A stretch of 46,222 nucleotides of DNA from Lysobacteraceae bacterium. Lineage in GTDB: Bacteria; Pseudomonadota; Gammaproteobacteria; Xanthomonadales; Ahniellaceae. How positions within the stretch are numbered: the first letter of the stretch is position 1; each line of letters starts with the position of its first letter. The position numbers were made by a program, and so were the translations under genes. The DNA is taken from the NCBI GenBank assembly GCA_002995625.1, contig PVBP01000014.1:1-46222 (forward strand), in the 5' to 3' direction. The notes under the pieces are model-generated. The model was given only the letters and a program-made list of their open reading frames with translations. It ran no database searches and was not told where the DNA came from. Below are positions 17,931 to 26,284 of the stretch, piece after piece.

Positions 17931-18686
17931 ATGATCGATCGCGCCCGGGGCGATGCGGAAGCGTTGGCCGAGTCCGAGCGTCGGGCCGTGCTCGCCCGGG
18001 CCGCGCACGTCGCGCTGGTCGACGATGACCCGGACCAGTCGGAGCTGTTGCGGTACTGGCTCGAGGATCGCGGCTTCCAGGCCTCGACCTTCGACTCGGC
18101 CGATGCCTTCCGCAAGGCGCTCTCGACCCGGACCTTCGATCTCGCGATCGTCGACTGGGGACTGCCGGACGGCGACGGACCAGGCCTCGTCGCCTGGCTG
18201 CGCGAGTCCCGCCATGCCGGCCTGCCGGTGATGCTGCTGACCGTCCGGCGCAACGAGGCCGACATCGTCGAGGGCCTTGGATCCGGTGCCGACGACTACA
18301 TGGTCAAGCCGGCCCGGCAGGCCGAGTTCCTGGCCCGGGTCGCCGCGTTGCTGCGACGCTCGGGCTTTGGCGACGACGAGGTTCAGTCGATCGAGGTCGG
18401 TCCGTACCGCCTCGACCTGCGTCGCCGGGTCGCGCTGATCGGCAAGCGCGAGGTCGATCTGACCGAGCGCGAGTTCGATCTCGCGGCATTCCTGTTCCGC
18501 CGCCACGGCCGGATCGTGAGCCGCGAGGCGCTGCTGGTCGGCGTCTGGTCGCTGCCGCCCGACAGCCCGTCGCGGACCGTCGACACCCATGTCAGCAGGC
18601 TGCGGCGCAAGCTCGAACTGGGCGGCGCGCACGGCTGGCAGCTGAACGCGGTCTACCAGCACGGCTATCGCCTCGAACCGGCCTGA
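17931..18686 (+). CDS. OmpR/PhoB-type response regulator, orphan
   Basis: A 251-residue transcriptional regulator. The receiver domain (about residues 26-140) has the acidic pair in VDDDPDQ, the phosphoacceptor Asp in AIVDWGLPDGDG, a conserved T in LLTVRR and K in YMVKPAR. A winged-helix DNA-binding domain follows (about 150-248), with TEREFDLAAFLFRRHGRIVSR and the recognition helix region TVDTHVSRLRRKLEL. About 25 residues precede the receiver. The gene has no histidine kinase beside it, so its partner must lie elsewhere. The receiver uses WGLP after the phospho-Asp instead of the commoner xxLP/MMP. Target genes are unknown. Confidence 0.9.
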   Translation: MIDRARGDAEALAESERRAVLARAAHVALVDDDPDQSELLRYWLEDRGFQASTFDSADAFRKALSTRTFDLAIVDWGLPDGDGPGLVAWLRESRHAGLPVMLLTVRRNEADIVEGLGSGADDYMVKPARQAEFLARVAALLRRSGFGDDEVQSIEVGPYRLDLRRRVALIGKREVDLTEREFDLAAFLFRRHGRIVSREALLVGVWSLPPDSPSRTVDTHVSRLRRKLELGGAHGWQLNAVYQHGYRLEPA

Positions 18687-18726
18687 CGGCGTTCGCCGCC
18701 GCAGGCTCACCGACCGGGTCCCACCG

Positions 18727-19317
18727 ATGCGGATGACGGATGACATGCTCGCGACCTTCGAGTCGCTGCTGGCCGAAGCCAGGGCCAGTGCCGACCCCGA
18801 GCCGACCGCGATGGTGCTCGCGACCGCGACCGCCGACGGCGAGGTCTCGGCCCGGACCGTGCTGCTGAAGGGCCACGACGCGCGCGGCTTCGTGTTCTAC
18901 ACGAACAGCCTCAGCACCAAGGGCCGCCAGCTGGCCGAGAACCCGCGCGCCTCGCTGCTTTTCTTGTGGAAGCACATCCGCCACCAGGTCCAGGTGCGGG
19001 TCGACGGTCCGGTCGAGCGCGTCGACGACGATGAATCCGACGCCTACTTCGCCTCGCGCCCGCGCGAGAGCCAGATCGGGGCGTGGGCCTCGCTGCAATC
19101 CGAGGTGCTCGACGCGCGCGAGACCTTCGAGCGGCGCTACGCCCGATACGAGGCCGAGTTCGCGGACCGCGCGGTGCCGCGGCCGCCGCACTGGTTCGGC
19201 TACCGGGTGCGGCCGGCACGGGTCGAGTTCTGGTACGGACAGCCGTTCCGCCTGCACGAACGCATCGTCCACGAATGGCGCGACGGCGCGTGGGTGACCG
19301 GGATGCGCTATCCGTGA
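18727..19317 (+). CDS. pdxH: Pyridoxine/pyridoxamine 5'-phosphate oxidase PdxH
   Basis: FMN enzyme that oxidises PNP or PMP to pyridoxal 5'-phosphate. The 196 residues are slightly shorter than the E. coli form (218). The core is intact: ARTVLLKGHDARGFVFYTNSLSTKG (FMN site), LFLWKHIRHQVQVRVDG, FASRPRESQIGAWAS, and the C-terminal signature PPHWFGYRVRPARVEFWYGQPFRLHER. ATG 18727 is the first start after the regulator; MTDDML two codons in is equally possible. The stop overlaps the GTG of the next gene in a GTGA. Confidence 0.95.
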   Translation: MRMTDDMLATFESLLAEARASADPEPTAMVLATATADGEVSARTVLLKGHDARGFVFYTNSLSTKGRQLAENPRASLLFLWKHIRHQVQVRVDGPVERVDDDESDAYFASRPRESQIGAWASLQSEVLDARETFERRYARYEAEFADRAVPRPPHWFGYRVRPARVEFWYGQPFRLHERIVHEWRDGAWVTGMRYP

Positions 19318-20147
19318 GCGGAGAGACCGATGCCGCGGCCGCATGCGAGGACGGCACGCCGCGGCGGATCGTCTGCCTGACCGAGGAGCCGACCGAGGTC
19401 CTCTACGCCCTCGGCCAGCAGCACCGGATCGTCGGCATCTCCGGATTCACCGTGCGTCCGCCGGCCGCACGGCGCGAGAAGCCGAAGGTCTCGGCCTTCA
19501 CCAGCGCGAGGATCGACCGGATCCTCGCGCTCGAGCCGGACCTCGCGGTCGGCTTCTCGGACATCCAGGCCGACATCGCCCGGGAACTCGTGCGCCACGG
19601 CGTCGAGGTCTGGATCAGCAACCACCGCAGCGTCGCCGGGATCCTCGGCTATGTCCGCCGGCTCGGCGCGCTGGTCGGCGCGGGGCCGCGTGCGGACGAC
19701 TACGCGGCGCGGTTGGCCGCGAACGTCGAACGGATCCGCGGCGAGGCGGCGCGGCTGCCTCGCCGGCCGAGGGTCTGGTTCGAGGAGTGGGACGAGCCGC
19801 TGATCGGCGGCATCCGCTGGGTCGAGGAGCTGATCGAGATCGCCGGCGGTGAGCCGATCTTTCCAGAGCACCGCACCGCCTCGCTCGCGAAGGATCGCAT
19901 CGTCGCCGATCCGGACGAGGTCGTGCGCCGCGCGCCGGACCTGATCCTCGGCTCGTGGTGCGGCAAGAAGTTCCGTCCCGAGCAGGTCGCCGGACGCCCG
20001 GGATGGTCGGCGATTCCGGCCGTGCGCGACGGCGACCTCCATGAAATCAAGTCGCCGATCATCCTGCAGCCCGGCCCGGCCGCGCTGACCGACGGCCTCG
20101 AGGCGGTCCACCGCGTGATCGCCGACTGGGCGCGGCGGCGCGCCTGA
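19314..20147 (+). CDS. BtuF-like (cobalamin-type) binding protein without signal peptide
   Basis: A 277-residue protein of the helical-backbone metal/cobalamin-binding family. RIVCLTEEPTEVLYALGQQHRIVGIS is the N-terminal lobe. ALEPDLAVGFSDIQADIAREL and VEVWISNHRSVAGILGYVRRLGALVG correspond to the middle helix, and RPRVWFEEWDEP to the second lobe. The start is GTG 19314, coupled to pdxH by a GTGA overlap. There is no hydrophobic signal sequence or lipobox, so unlike true BtuF it should be cytoplasmic. Similar unexported forms are found in many proteobacteria and their ligand is unclear. No btuCD permease or ATPase genes are nearby. Confidence 0.78.
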   Translation: MSGETDAAAACEDGTPRRIVCLTEEPTEVLYALGQQHRIVGISGFTVRPPAARREKPKVSAFTSARIDRILALEPDLAVGFSDIQADIARELVRHGVEVWISNHRSVAGILGYVRRLGALVGAGPRADDYAARLAANVERIRGEAARLPRRPRVWFEEWDEPLIGGIRWVEELIEIAGGEPIFPEHRTASLAKDRIVADPDEVVRRAPDLILGSWCGKKFRPEQVAGRPGWSAIPAVRDGDLHEIKSPIILQPGPAALTDGLEAVHRVIADWARRRA

Positions 20148-20155
20148 TCCCGGCG

Positions 20156-21142
20156 TCAGCCGTCCGCTTCCGGCTCCCCGTCCGGCTCGGTCTCCGGACC
20201 GGCTTCTCCCGCCGGCGCGGTCCGCGATGCGACGAAATCCCGAATCACGCCCGGCGGGTCGAGCGTCGCCGCGCCCCCGACCAGGCGGCGGACGCGACCA
20301 TCGTCGATCAGCAGTACCTCGACCGCATCCGATTCGGCCGCGAGCATCAGCACCGTGCCGCTGCGCGGATCGGACCCCTCGGCGACCGCATGGAGCACCT
20401 GGCCGTCGACGCGCCAGGGACCCAGTCGGACCAGCCGCTGCTGCACCTCGGGCCAGTCGCGTCCGGTCGCGGCGCGCAGACGCCAGGTCACCGCGCGGTC
20501 ACCCACGACCTCGGCCACCGAGGCGCCGGACACCTGCCACCCGACGATCCGATCGAGCGGCAGCGCTGGAATCGGACCGCAGCCGGCCATCGTCTCCGAG
20601 ACGCCGCGGGCGGAGCCCGTCAAGTCGAAATCGGCGCGCAGCAGCTCGGCGTCCTCGTCGAGCTGGCTGATGACCCAGGTGAGCCGGTTCGTCGCGGGTC
20701 CGATCGCATCGCCGATCAGGGCCGCGCCGCTCGAGGCGTTCGCCTCGCTGGCGAACGCGAACGCGAATCGCCCGTCGCCGCGACCGGAGCCGTTGACGGC
20801 GGTGTCGATGGTGGGCGCGAGCACGCCGCCACGCAGGCCGAGGGTTGCGAGTTCCTTCCCGCGCGCGGGCGCGGTCGCGCCGTCGAAGGCCGTGAAGTCG
20901 AACTCGGCGAGCCGCTCGGGTCGCTCGACCAGCAGGGTCCAGCCGAGCGCGCCGCCGGTCCCGGGCCGGCACAGCAGGCGCAGCTCGGCCGGCGAGGTCG
21001 TCTCGCCGACGCGCGCCTCGCCGCGCCAGCTCGCGTAGCGCACCCCATCGGCGTCGATGCCGTGCTCGACAGCGGCCGCGAGCGGCGCCGCGGCGAGCGC
21101 GAGCAGGGCGGCGAGCCATCGGATCTTGAACGGATCGGACAT
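20156..21142 (-). CDS. Exported protein of unknown function
   Basis: A 328-residue protein I do not recognise. The N-terminus (basic FKIR, then LAALLALAAAPLAAAVEHG) is a classic signal peptide with an AAA-type cleavage site, so it is probably periplasmic. The rest is rich in A, G, D and R without clear motifs; a cysteine pair (LLCRPG and MAGCGP) could form a disulfide, and the C-terminal tail is acidic (EAGPETEPDGEPEADG). ATG 21142 is preferred: AAGGGAA lies just upstream, and the longer frame would use TTG 21157. It converges on the BtuF-like gene and diverges from the Mrr gene. Confidence 0.7.
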   Translation of the reverse strand: MSDPFKIRWLAALLALAAAPLAAAVEHGIDADGVRYASWRGEARVGETTSPAELRLLCRPGTGGALGWTLLVERPERLAEFDFTAFDGATAPARGKELATLGLRGGVLAPTIDTAVNGSGRGDGRFAFAFASEANASSGAALIGDAIGPATNRLTWVISQLDEDAELLRADFDLTGSARGVSETMAGCGPIPALPLDRIVGWQVSGASVAEVVGDRAVTWRLRAATGRDWPEVQQRLVRLGPWRVDGQVLHAVAEGSDPRSGTVLMLAAESDAVEVLLIDDGRVRRLVGGAATLDPPGVIRDFVASRTAPAGEAGPETEPDGEPEADG

Positions 21143-21269
21143 CGTGGTTCCCTTCAACGGAGCCGCGCGAGGCTATCAGAGGGCCGGCGAGCCCAGGCTG
21201 ACCGCTCGACTAGACTGGCCCTGCACGACTGCGGTTGAGGTCATCGTCTCTGTTCAGGGGGATTCCTGC
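21143..21269. promoter_or_regulatory. Divergent promoter region, exported protein / Mrr nuclease
   Basis: 127 bp between divergent genes. TAGACT at 21211-21216 is a plausible -10 for the Mrr-type gene. GGCTATCAG near 21171-21179 contains, on the minus strand, a TGATAG -10-like hexamer for the exported protein. No strong -35 is visible for either. AGGGGGA just before 21270 is the nuclease ribosome site. Confidence 0.3.
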
Positions 21270-22202
21270 ATGTCGATACCGAGCTATGACCGATGCATGG
21301 AACCGCTCCTCGACGTGTTGTCCGGGCATCAGGCCGGCTTGCCGAAGCGACAGGCCGTGGAACTGACCGCCGATCGGCTCGGGATTGCTCCCGACGCGCG
21401 GCTCGAATTGCTTGCGAGCGGCCGGGAGCCCGTCTACTCGAACCGGATCGGCTGGGCCTACGATCGGCTGAAGCGCGCGGGCCTCGCAAGCAGCCCTCGC
21501 CGTGGCGTCTGGGGTGTCTCCGAGCGCGGTCTGGCGGCCCTGGCGGAATGGCCTCGCCCGTGGACTGAGGAAAGGGTTCGCGAACTCGCGCTGGGCTATC
21601 TGGACTCGCGATTGGGTCAGCCATCGCCCGACGGGCCAACGGCCGGCGGCGGCATGCAGTCGGATTCTGGCCCGAACCTTGGCGAAGGGAGTCCGGACGA
21701 GCGCCTTGATCGGGCGATCGAAGAGCTTCGTTCGACGGTCGCCCGCGACGTCCTCGAAGTCCTGGCTCGCGTGACCCCGGATGGTTTCGAGTCGATCGTC
21801 CTCGACCTGCTCCATCTCTTGGGCTATGGCGCAAGCCGCTCGGACCTGATCCGCGTCGGTGGAAGCGGCGATGCCGGGATCGATGGCGTGATTTCGCTGG
21901 ACCGGCTGGGTCTCGAGAAGGTCTATGTCCAGGCGAAGCGCTGGCAGGGTACGGTCGGCCGCCCGGAGATCCAGGCCTTCTTCGGGGCATTGGCGGGACA
22001 GAAGGCGCGCAAGGGCGTGTTCATCACCACCTCGGGCTATTCCAGTCAGGCCATCGACTTCGCGCGCTCGGTCGAGGGCATCGTGCTGGTCGACGGGGAG
22101 CGCCTTGCGAACCTGATGATCGACCATGAGGTCGGCGTCGGATCGCGCCTCGTCCGCGTGCCTCGGATCGACGGCGACTACTTCGAGGACTTCCTGGGTT
22201 AG
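21270..22202 (+). CDS. mrr: Mrr-type restriction endonuclease (type IV)
   Basis: A 310-residue solitary nuclease. Residues 1-95 are an Mrr N-terminal winged-helix domain (MEPLLDVLSGHQ... NRIGWAYDRLKRAGL... GVWGVSERGLAAL). After a low-complexity linker (about 115-150) comes the Mrr catalytic PD-(D/E)xK fold: the FESIVLDLLHLLGYG helix, D205 in GDAGIDGVI, and Q221-A-K223 in VQAKRW, the normal Mrr variant of the ExK motif. Mrr enzymes cleave methylated foreign DNA and need no companion methylase; none is present. The start is ATG 21270. Codon choice looks a little less GC-biased than in flanking genes, suggesting transfer (visual impression only). Confidence 0.88.
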   Translation: MSIPSYDRCMEPLLDVLSGHQAGLPKRQAVELTADRLGIAPDARLELLASGREPVYSNRIGWAYDRLKRAGLASSPRRGVWGVSERGLAALAEWPRPWTEERVRELALGYLDSRLGQPSPDGPTAGGGMQSDSGPNLGEGSPDERLDRAIEELRSTVARDVLEVLARVTPDGFESIVLDLLHLLGYGASRSDLIRVGGSGDAGIDGVISLDRLGLEKVYVQAKRWQGTVGRPEIQAFFGALAGQKARKGVFITTSGYSSQAIDFARSVEGIVLVDGERLANLMIDHEVGVGSRLVRVPRIDGDYFEDFLG

Positions 22203-22211
22203 GCGCTGCCC

Positions 22212-23237
22212 TTAGCTCCGGCCCACGATCTCGGCCCCGAGGCCCGCCACGACGCCGGTCATGCGCCCGACCGCGAGCGCCTGCTCGCTCGAGGCGTTGC
22301 CGGCCAGCGCGCGGGCGTGGACGCCCTGCGCGATCGCGGCGAGGCGGAAGAAGTTGAAGGCCAGCGCGAAGTCCCAGTCGCGGACCGCGCGGCCGGTGCG
22401 CCCGGCCCAGCGCGCGACCAGCTCGGATTCGTCGGGAATGCCGAGCGCGGCGCGGTCGGCATCGCCGAGCCCGGGGACCACCGGGTTCTTCGGCAGCCTG
22501 AGCGACATGCAGTAGTACGCGAGATCCGAGAGCGGGTGGCCGAGGGTCGAGAGTTCCCAGTCGACCACCGCGAGTACCTCGGGACGATCCGGCGCGAACA
22601 TCAGGTTGTCGATCCGATAGTCGCCGTGGACCAGCGCGGCGCTGCCGTCGTCGGCCGGGCAATGCGCCGGCAGCCACTCGATCAGCGCCTCCATCGCGTC
22701 GATGCGGTGGGTCTCCGAGGCGCGGTACTGTTCGGTCCAGCGGTGGACCTGGCGCGCGAAGTAGTTGCCGGGCCTGCCGTAGTCGGCGAGGCCGATTGCG
22801 GCCGGATCGAGCGTGTGGAGCGCGGCCAGCGTGTCGACGATCGCCTCGTGGTAGGCGCGACGCTGACCGGTCGGCACCTCGGGCAGCGCCGGGTCCCAGT
22901 GAATCCGCCCGGGCACGAAGGCCATCAGGTAGAACATCGAGCCGATCACGGCATCGTCCTCGCACAGCGCGAGCGGCTCGGCGACCGGGACCGGGCCGCC
23001 GTGGAGCGCGCGCAGCACGCGGAACTCGCGATCGACCGCGTGCGCCGAGGCCAGCAGCCGGCCGGGCGGCTTGCGCCGGAGCACATAGGTGCCCGAGGCG
23101 GCATCGATCCGGTAGGTCGGGTTCGACTGGCCGCCCTTGAACTTGGTCGCCGCGAGCGGGCCGCGGAAGCCCGGCACGTGGGCCTCGAGCCAGCGCGCGA
23201 GCGACGCCTCGGGGAGGCTCGCGAGCGCCGCAGTCAC
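22212..23237 (-). CDS. APH-family kinase, LvaA / ACAD10-11 kinase-domain-like
   Basis: A 341-residue aminoglycoside-phosphotransferase-fold kinase. Visible are the N-lobe ([22 protein letters not shown] with the ATP lysine), the catalytic loop [11 protein letters not shown] and the Mg site [19 protein letters not shown]. Proteins paired like this with an acyl-CoA dehydrogenase resemble LvaA of Pseudomonas levulinate catabolism and the kinase domain of ACAD10/11, which phosphorylate the 4-hydroxyl of 4-hydroxyacyl-CoAs. The GTG start at 23237 overlaps the dehydrogenase stop in a GTGA, so the two are coupled. Antibiotic resistance is unlikely from context. It converges on the Mrr gene, 9 bp away. 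Confidence 0.82.
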   Translation of the reverse strand: MTAALASLPEASLARWLEAHVPGFRGPLAATKFKGGQSNPTYRIDAASGTYVLRRKPPGRLLASAHAVDREFRVLRALHGGPVPVAEPLALCEDDAVIGSMFYLMAFVPGRIHWDPALPEVPTGQRRAYHEAIVDTLAALHTLDPAAIGLADYGRPGNYFARQVHRWTEQYRASETHRIDAMEALIEWLPAHCPADDGSAALVHGDYRIDNLMFAPDRPEVLAVVDWELSTLGHPLSDLAYYCMSLRLPKNPVVPGLGDADRAALGIPDESELVARWAGRTGRAVRDWDFALAFNFFRLAAIAQGVHARALAGNASSEQALAVGRMTGVVAGLGAEIVGRS

Positions 23238-24454
23238 CGGGCGCCCTCCGCGCCGCGCGTCATCGACTTCGCGAGCGCCGCGATGTGCACTTCGTCGGGC
23301 CCGTCGGCGAGGCGCAGCGCGCGCGCGGCCGCGTAGGCGTGCGCGAGGAAGCTGTCGGACGAGAGGCCGAGGCCGCCGTGCAGCTGGATCGCGCGGTCGA
23401 TCACGGCGCAGGCCATCCGCGGCGCGACGATCTTGATCATGCCGATCGCGTCCTTGGCGCCCTTGATGCCGAGGCGGTCGAGCTGGGCGGCGGCCGCGAG
23501 CGTCAGCAGCCGCGCCTGCTCGATCTCGCAGCGCGACAGCGCGATCGCTTCCTGCGCCATGCCGTGCGCGGCCAGCGGCCGGCCGAAGGCGACGCGCGTG
23601 CGCGCGCGCTCGATCATCGCCTCGAGCGCGCGCTGCGCGAGGCCGACGAGGCGCATGCAGTGGTGGATGCGGCCGGGGCCGAGCCGCCCCTGCGCGATCT
23701 CGAAGCCGCGGCCCTCGCCGACGATCAGGTGGTCGGCCGGCACGCGCACGCGGTCGAAGCGGACCTCGGCGTGGCCGTGCGGCGCGTCGTCGTAGCCGAA
23801 CACGTGGAGCGGCCGGACCACGGTGACGCCCGGGGCGTCGCGCGGCACCAGGATCATCGCGTGGCGGCGGTGCGGCTCGGCGTCCGGGTTGCTGACCCCC
23901 ATCACGATGAACACTGCGCAGCGCGGGTCGGTGGCGCCGGTGGTCCACCACTTGCGGCCGTCGACGACGTAGTCGTCGCCGTCGCGGGTGATCGTCGCGG
24001 CGATGTTGGTCGCATCCGACGAGGCGACCTCGGGCTCGGTCATCGCGAAGGCGGAGCGGATGCGGCCCTCGAGCAGCGGCCCGAGCCAGCGCGCCTGCTG
24101 CTGCGGCGAGCCGTAGTGCAGCAGCACCTCCATGTTGCCGGTGTCGGGCGCATTGCAGTTGAACACCTCGGGCGCGACCAGCGAGCGGCCCATCACCTCG
24201 GCCAGCGGCGCGTACTCGAGGTTCGAGAGGCCGGCGCCGCGCGCGGGGTCGGGCAGGAACAGGTTCCACAGGCCCTCGGCGCGCGCCTTCGCCTTGAGCG
24301 CCTCGACCACCGGCGGCACCGACCAGCGGGTCGCCGGGTCCGCCGCGTGCGCGGCGATCCCGGCCTCGGCCGGCAGCACGTGCGCGGCCATGAAGGCCTC
24401 GAGCCGGGACTTGAGATCGGCCGCGCGCGGCGAGAGGGGAAAGAGCTCGGACAT
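23234..24454 (-). CDS. Acyl-CoA dehydrogenase family protein, LvaC / ACAD11-like
   Basis: A 406-residue acyl-CoA dehydrogenase fold. The FAD and substrate regions include [37 protein letters not shown] and [37 protein letters not shown] and [12 protein letters not shown] follow in the C-terminal helical domain, ending with the LADGPDEVH signature. These match the ACAD10/11-type group rather than short- or medium-chain beta-oxidation enzymes. In the Lva system the partner LvaC turns the 4-phosphoacyl-CoA into an enoyl-CoA. ATG 24454 follows the phosphatase stop after 12 bp. The specific substrate is unknown. Confidence 0.88.
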   Translation of the reverse strand: MSELFPLSPRAADLKSRLEAFMAAHVLPAEAGIAAHAADPATRWSVPPVVEALKAKARAEGLWNLFLPDPARGAGLSNLEYAPLAEVMGRSLVAPEVFNCNAPDTGNMEVLLHYGSPQQQARWLGPLLEGRIRSAFAMTEPEVASSDATNIAATITRDGDDYVVDGRKWWTTGATDPRCAVFIVMGVSNPDAEPHRRHAMILVPRDAPGVTVVRPLHVFGYDDAPHGHAEVRFDRVRVPADHLIVGEGRGFEIAQGRLGPGRIHHCMRLVGLAQRALEAMIERARTRVAFGRPLAAHGMAQEAIALSRCEIEQARLLTLAAAAQLDRLGIKGAKDAIGMIKIVAPRMACAVIDRAIQLHGGLGLSSDSFLAHAYAAARALRLADGPDEVHIAALAKSMTRGAEGAR

Positions 24455-24466
24455 CGCGGGTCGCCG

Positions 24467-25162
24467 TCAGTAGTAGGTGTGGAGCTCGCGGTGCTCCGGC
24501 GCCGCGAGGTGGGGCAGGGCGTTCCACGAGCCGAAGCGCCAGCGGCCCTCGGCAAAGCGGAACTCGGCGAGCGCGCTGTTGCGGATCGAGAGATTGAGGT
24601 CGATCGCGTGCGAATCCGGCACGTCCAGCGCCCACTGCGCGAGCTGGCTCATCACCCCGCCGGAGGACACGACCAGCACGCGGCGCGCGCCCGGGTGGGC
24701 CGCGCGCAGCGCCTCGAGTCCGCGCCGCACGCGCGCGCGGAAGTCCGCGAAGCGCTCCGGGACCTGCCCGTCGAGCCGGCCCTCGACCCAGGCGCGCAGA
24801 CCGCCCTGCAGGAAGCGGAAGATCGCGACCAGGTCCGGGGTGCGCCCCTCGCCGATCGCGGCGACCACCGGGTCGTCCGGGGCGAGCCGCCGGAACGCGG
24901 CCAGCATCGCGTGGTGGTCGAACTCGTCGAGCTCGGGCAGCACCAGCGCGGGCGGCAGGTCGGGACGCGCCGCGCGCAGGCCTTCGAGCGTCTCGCGGTG
25001 GCGCGCCATCGTGCCGGTCGCGACCGCGTCGAAGCCGAGGTCCGGCCGGGCCGCGAGCCATTCGCCGAGCAGCCGCGCCTGGCGGTGGCCGAGCGGCGAG
25101 AGCTGGTCGTAGTTCGCGGCGCCGAAGGACGCCTGGCCGTGGCGGACAGCGATGAGCTTCAT
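24467..25162 (-). CDS. Histidine phosphatase family protein
   Basis: A 231-residue phosphoglycerate-mutase-like phosphatase. The phospho-histidine motif is RHGQASFGAANYDQLSPLG near the N-terminus. A second arginine/histidine set follows in TGTMARHRETLEG, then FDHHAML, and VLVVSSGGVMSQ, where the usual catalytic H of the VxHGG motif appears as S. That last change could lower or alter activity. It is first in the minus-strand operon with the acyl-CoA dehydrogenase and APH-type kinase, so a role in hydrolysing a phosphorylated intermediate is possible (inference). ATG 25162 is clear. Confidence 0.82.
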   Translation of the reverse strand: MKLIAVRHGQASFGAANYDQLSPLGHRQARLLGEWLAARPDLGFDAVATGTMARHRETLEGLRAARPDLPPALVLPELDEFDHHAMLAAFRRLAPDDPVVAAIGEGRTPDLVAIFRFLQGGLRAWVEGRLDGQVPERFADFRARVRRGLEALRAAHPGARRVLVVSSGGVMSQLAQWALDVPDSHAIDLNLSIRNSALAEFRFAEGRWRFGSWNALPHLAAPEHRELHTYY

Positions 25163-25168
25163 GGCCGA

Positions 25169-25630
25169 TCAGCGGCCGCGCGCATCGAGTGCCTGCGACC
25201 AGCGGAGCCGGTAGCGGCGATCGTCGTCACCGGGTCGCACGTCGGCGTCGAAGCGGTAGGTGTCGGCGCCGGAGATCCGGAACTCGCCGAGGTAGTGCAC
25301 CGCATCGGCTTCGCGCGCGGCCTGCATCCGCACCGCCTGGGTCTGGCCGGCGCGGTTCTCGACCGTCAGCGTGATCTCGGCCTCGACCGGCACGCCGAGC
25401 CCGCCGTCGCGCTTGTCGCGGACCGCGATGATCACGAGCGCGCGCGAGGCCGAGCGCGTGATCCCGTTGCGGATCGCGACCTCCTCGGGCACGAAGTCGG
25501 CGCGGAAGGCGTTGTAGTGGACCTCGTAGCCGCCGAAGGTGCGGAACTGGCTCGCGAACGCGGCGCCCGCGAGTGCCAGGCCGACCAGCAGCAGGGACGT
25601 GGTCGCGAGGGCGCGGGCCGGACGGTTCAT
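25169..25630 (-). CDS. DUF4426 domain exported protein
   Basis: A 153-residue protein with a cleavable signal peptide (LATTSLLLVGLALAGAAFA) and a single DUF4426 domain. The family pattern is visible: the Q-F-x-x-F-G-x-Y-E-V-H-Y-N-A start of the mature protein, FVPEEVAIRNGITRS, and the Ig-like strands ending YRFDADVRPG and LRWSQ. Function is unknown across the family. It commonly sits beside yggT and proC, as here, 13 bp after the YggT stop. It is probably periplasmic. Confidence 0.8.
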   Translation of the reverse strand: MNRPARALATTSLLLVGLALAGAAFASQFRTFGGYEVHYNAFRADFVPEEVAIRNGITRSASRALVIIAVRDKRDGGLGVPVEAEITLTVENRAGQTQAVRMQAAREADAVHYLGEFRISGADTYRFDADVRPGDDDRRYRLRWSQALDARGR

Positions 25631-25643
25631 GGCGGAGTCCTCA

Positions 25644-26210
25644 TCACGTGCCGAGCGCGACCGCGATCAGCGGATCGACCAGCAGCACCTGCGCAAGCCG
25701 CAGCGCCAGCAGCGCGAAGATCGGCGAGATGTCGATGCCGCCGATCGCCGGGATCACGCGCGCGAACGGGCGCAGCACGAGGTCGGCGATCGCGTACAGC
25801 AGCGGGATCGCCGGATTGCGCGCGTCCGGCGAGAACCACGACAGGATGACCCGCGCGAGCGCGATCCAGAAGAACATCGACAGCACGAAGCCGAGGAGGC
25901 GCGCGACGCCGAGCAGGACGAGACCGGCCACGCGGACCTCGCGGTCGAGGACCCACGCCATCGCGACCGCCCACAGCGTCGCGACCAGAAGCGCCAGCAG
26001 CACGCCGGCCAGATTCAGCCGGCGCCAGACCGGCAGGACCCGCTGCCACGGCATCAGCAGCGGGTTCGTGAGCTTGAACACGGCCTGGCAGATCGGGTTG
26101 TAGAAGTTGGCGCGGACGAACTGCAGCAGCACCCGCAGCACGACCACGAACAGCACCAGCGCGAACAGCGTGTCGACGACGAGGAGTCCGGCGTTGGCGA
26201 AGGGCGTCAT
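25644..26210 (-). CDS. yggT: YggT family integral membrane protein
   Basis: A 188-residue protein with two YggT domains, each with paired hydrophobic helices (about 5-30, 60-90, 95-125 and 160-185). The signature pattern NPxxxxVxxxTNPLLxPxxxxLP is visible as NPICQAVFKLTNPLL...RVLP and repeated as YAIADLVLRPFARVIP with ISPIFALLALRLAQ. Members are linked to osmotic tolerance, cell division or membrane protein insertion in different bacteria, without a firm role. It follows proC by 74 bp in the usual proC-yggT order. Confidence 0.92.
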   Translation of the reverse strand: MTPFANAGLLVVDTLFALVLFVVVLRVLLQFVRANFYNPICQAVFKLTNPLLMPWQRVLPVWRRLNLAGVLLALLVATLWAVAMAWVLDREVRVAGLVLLGVARLLGFVLSMFFWIALARVILSWFSPDARNPAIPLLYAIADLVLRPFARVIPAIGGIDISPIFALLALRLAQVLLVDPLIAVALGT

Positions 26211-26284
26211 CGGGCGTTCGGCATCGGCGCGGAGCGCCTGATGCTAGCGCGAGCCCTTGTCGAGGCGCCGCGCAGGCCGCGACC

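Noticed and set aside
22212-23237. Aminoglycoside resistance gene
   Set aside because: The APH fold is present, but translational coupling to an ACAD10/11-type dehydrogenase points to an acyl-CoA kinase role.
22212-25061. A 949-residue minus-strand fusion covering phosphatase, ACAD and kinase
   Set aside because: The upstream part is out of frame with the ACAD and phosphatase genes. Only the last 341 residues, from GTG 23237, form the kinase.
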